A DNA stretch of 7,072 nt from an uncultured Collinsella sp. (GTDB lineage Bacteria; Actinomycetota; Coriobacteriia; Coriobacteriales; Coriobacteriaceae), in assembly GCA_902495155.1 (NCBI GenBank), contig CABUWD010000105.1:1-7072 (forward strand), in the 5' to 3' direction. The translations under genes were made by a program, and so were the position numbers. Positions 6,798 to 7,072 of this stretch are shown piece by piece; the stretch's first letter is position 1; each line of letters starts with the position of its first letter. The notes beneath the pieces were generated by a model. That model saw only the letters and a program-made list of their open reading frames with translations. It was not told where the DNA came from and did no database searches.

Positions 6798-6847
6798 CAG
6801 GCGCATTGGGATCCACCTAAAAGCGGTTTTAACGAACAGTGCGCCTG
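6798..6847 (+). repeat. Inverted repeat with nested small hairpin
   Basis: CAGGCGCA (6798-6805) is the exact complement of TGCGCCTG (6840-6847), 34 bases apart. Between them TAAAA-GCGG-TTTTA can form a 5-bp stem. It could be a cruciform, a protein site, or the 3' structure of the hypA message. There is no terminal T-run. Confidence 0.4.
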
Positions 6848-6937
6848 TATATGTCTTTGGAAACAATCGGCAAATCACGTTTTATCAGGCAATGAGCTGT
6901 AAACCAGCAATGTAATCAATTTGTAACAAACTTAGAC

Positions 6938-6948
6938 GTTTAAACAAA
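6938..6948 (+). repeat. Direct repeat copy 2, GTTTAAACAAA
   Basis: This is the second exact copy of the word at 6776-6786. It ends 25 bp before the TATAAT at 6974, placing it near -44 from the expected transcript start, a common activator position. Confidence 0.4.
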
Positions 6949-7049
6949 TAATCCAACCTTTTGCGAATTTAGCTATAATTCCACAATCCAAACAGGTATA
7001 CTCCTTTCATGTCGTGTAGGAAATACGTAGACAAAAAGGAGGTTATGTG

Positions 7050-7072
7050 ATGGTAAGTATTGTTCTTGCTAG
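7050..7072 (+). CDS. Start of a new gene, possibly a mannose-family PTS IIA component (right edge cuts it off)
   Basis: Only the first seven codons and part of the eighth are visible: MVSIVLA followed by AG. A near-perfect Shine-Dalgarno AAAGGAGG (7035-7042) precedes it. The ATG at 7050 is 7 bases from it; an in-frame GTG at 7047 is only 4 away, and an ATG at 7045 meets a stop at once, so 7050 is preferred. From memory, mannose/fructose PTS IIA proteins begin with a similar hydrophobic strand leading to 'SHG', with the phosphorylated histidine. The visible AG would fit Ser. The long AT-rich region upstream suits a separately regulated operon. A gene start is likely; the function is a guess. 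Confidence 0.45.

Larger units (their letters stand above)
6713..7049 (+). promoter_or_regulatory. AT-rich intergenic region with candidate promoter for the following gene
   Basis: This region of about 337 bp contains no convincing gene. Its base composition is clearly AT-richer than the coding regions. TATAAT at 6974-6979 is a perfect -10 word, but the -35 position (about 6951) does not match the consensus; TATACT at 6997-7002 is a second option. The 11-base word GTTTAAACAAA occurs twice, at 6776-6786 and 6938-6948, and the second copy sits where an activator would bind relative to the TATAAT. CAGGCGCA (6798-6805) and TGCGCCTG (6840-6847) form an inverted repeat around a small TAAAA-GCGG-TTTTA hairpin. 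No standard terminator was found for hypA. Confidence 0.5.

Noticed and set aside
1..7072. CRISPR arrays, insertion sequences, tRNA or rRNA genes
   Set aside because: No regularly spaced repeats, transposase-like frames, terminal inverted repeats or tRNA/rRNA-like sequences were seen on either strand.

Overview
This window looks like chromosomal DNA from a gut anaerobe of the class Coriobacteriia, with Collinsella or a close relative the best guess. The guess rests on the GC-rich, GAG/CTG/GCC-biased coding style, an iron-sulfur-rich anaerobic flavoprotein, a HypA nickel chaperone, and a tryptophan-rich membrane protein resembling the DUF5692 family. No search was run, so this is recognition by eye.

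Layout. Positions 1-1147 (minus) hold the N-terminal 382 residues of a single-pass membrane protein of unknown function, whose end lies beyond the left edge. Positions 1148-1385 are intergenic, with a strong intrinsic terminator (1282-1318) for the next minus-strand unit. Positions 1386-2393 (minus) encode a roughly nine-helix, tryptophan-rich membrane protein (DUF5692-like). Positions 2457-3119 (minus) encode a TetR/AcrR repressor 63 bp upstream of it, probably in the same transcript. The divergent spacer 3120-3308 carries two 15-bp palindromes arranged as one larger dyad, the likely TetR operator. Positions 3309-6086 (plus) encode a 925-residue iron-sulfur flavoprotein: winged-helix/Cys-rich N-terminal part, ferredoxin, GltD-like FAD/NAD(P)H module, C-terminal ferredoxin. 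A 197-bp GC-rich spacer with several alternative hairpins follows. Positions 6284-6712 (plus) encode HypA, from a TTG start. Positions 6713-7049 are a long AT-rich intergenic region with a candidate promoter and repeats. The first codons of a new plus-strand gene, possibly a mannose-family PTS IIA protein, end the window.

How the genes may work together. The TetR gene lies between an integral membrane protein of unknown function and a large soluble electron-transfer enzyme, and its probable operator sits where it could control both directions. This suggests a ligand-inducible redox or transport module: a signal relieves TetR, and the membrane protein and the NAD(P)H-linked iron-sulfur flavoprotein are made together. 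The substrate is unknown. HypA downstream on the same strand may be co-transcribed, or separated by the hairpins in the spacer. No mobile element, CRISPR array, rRNA or tRNA was seen.
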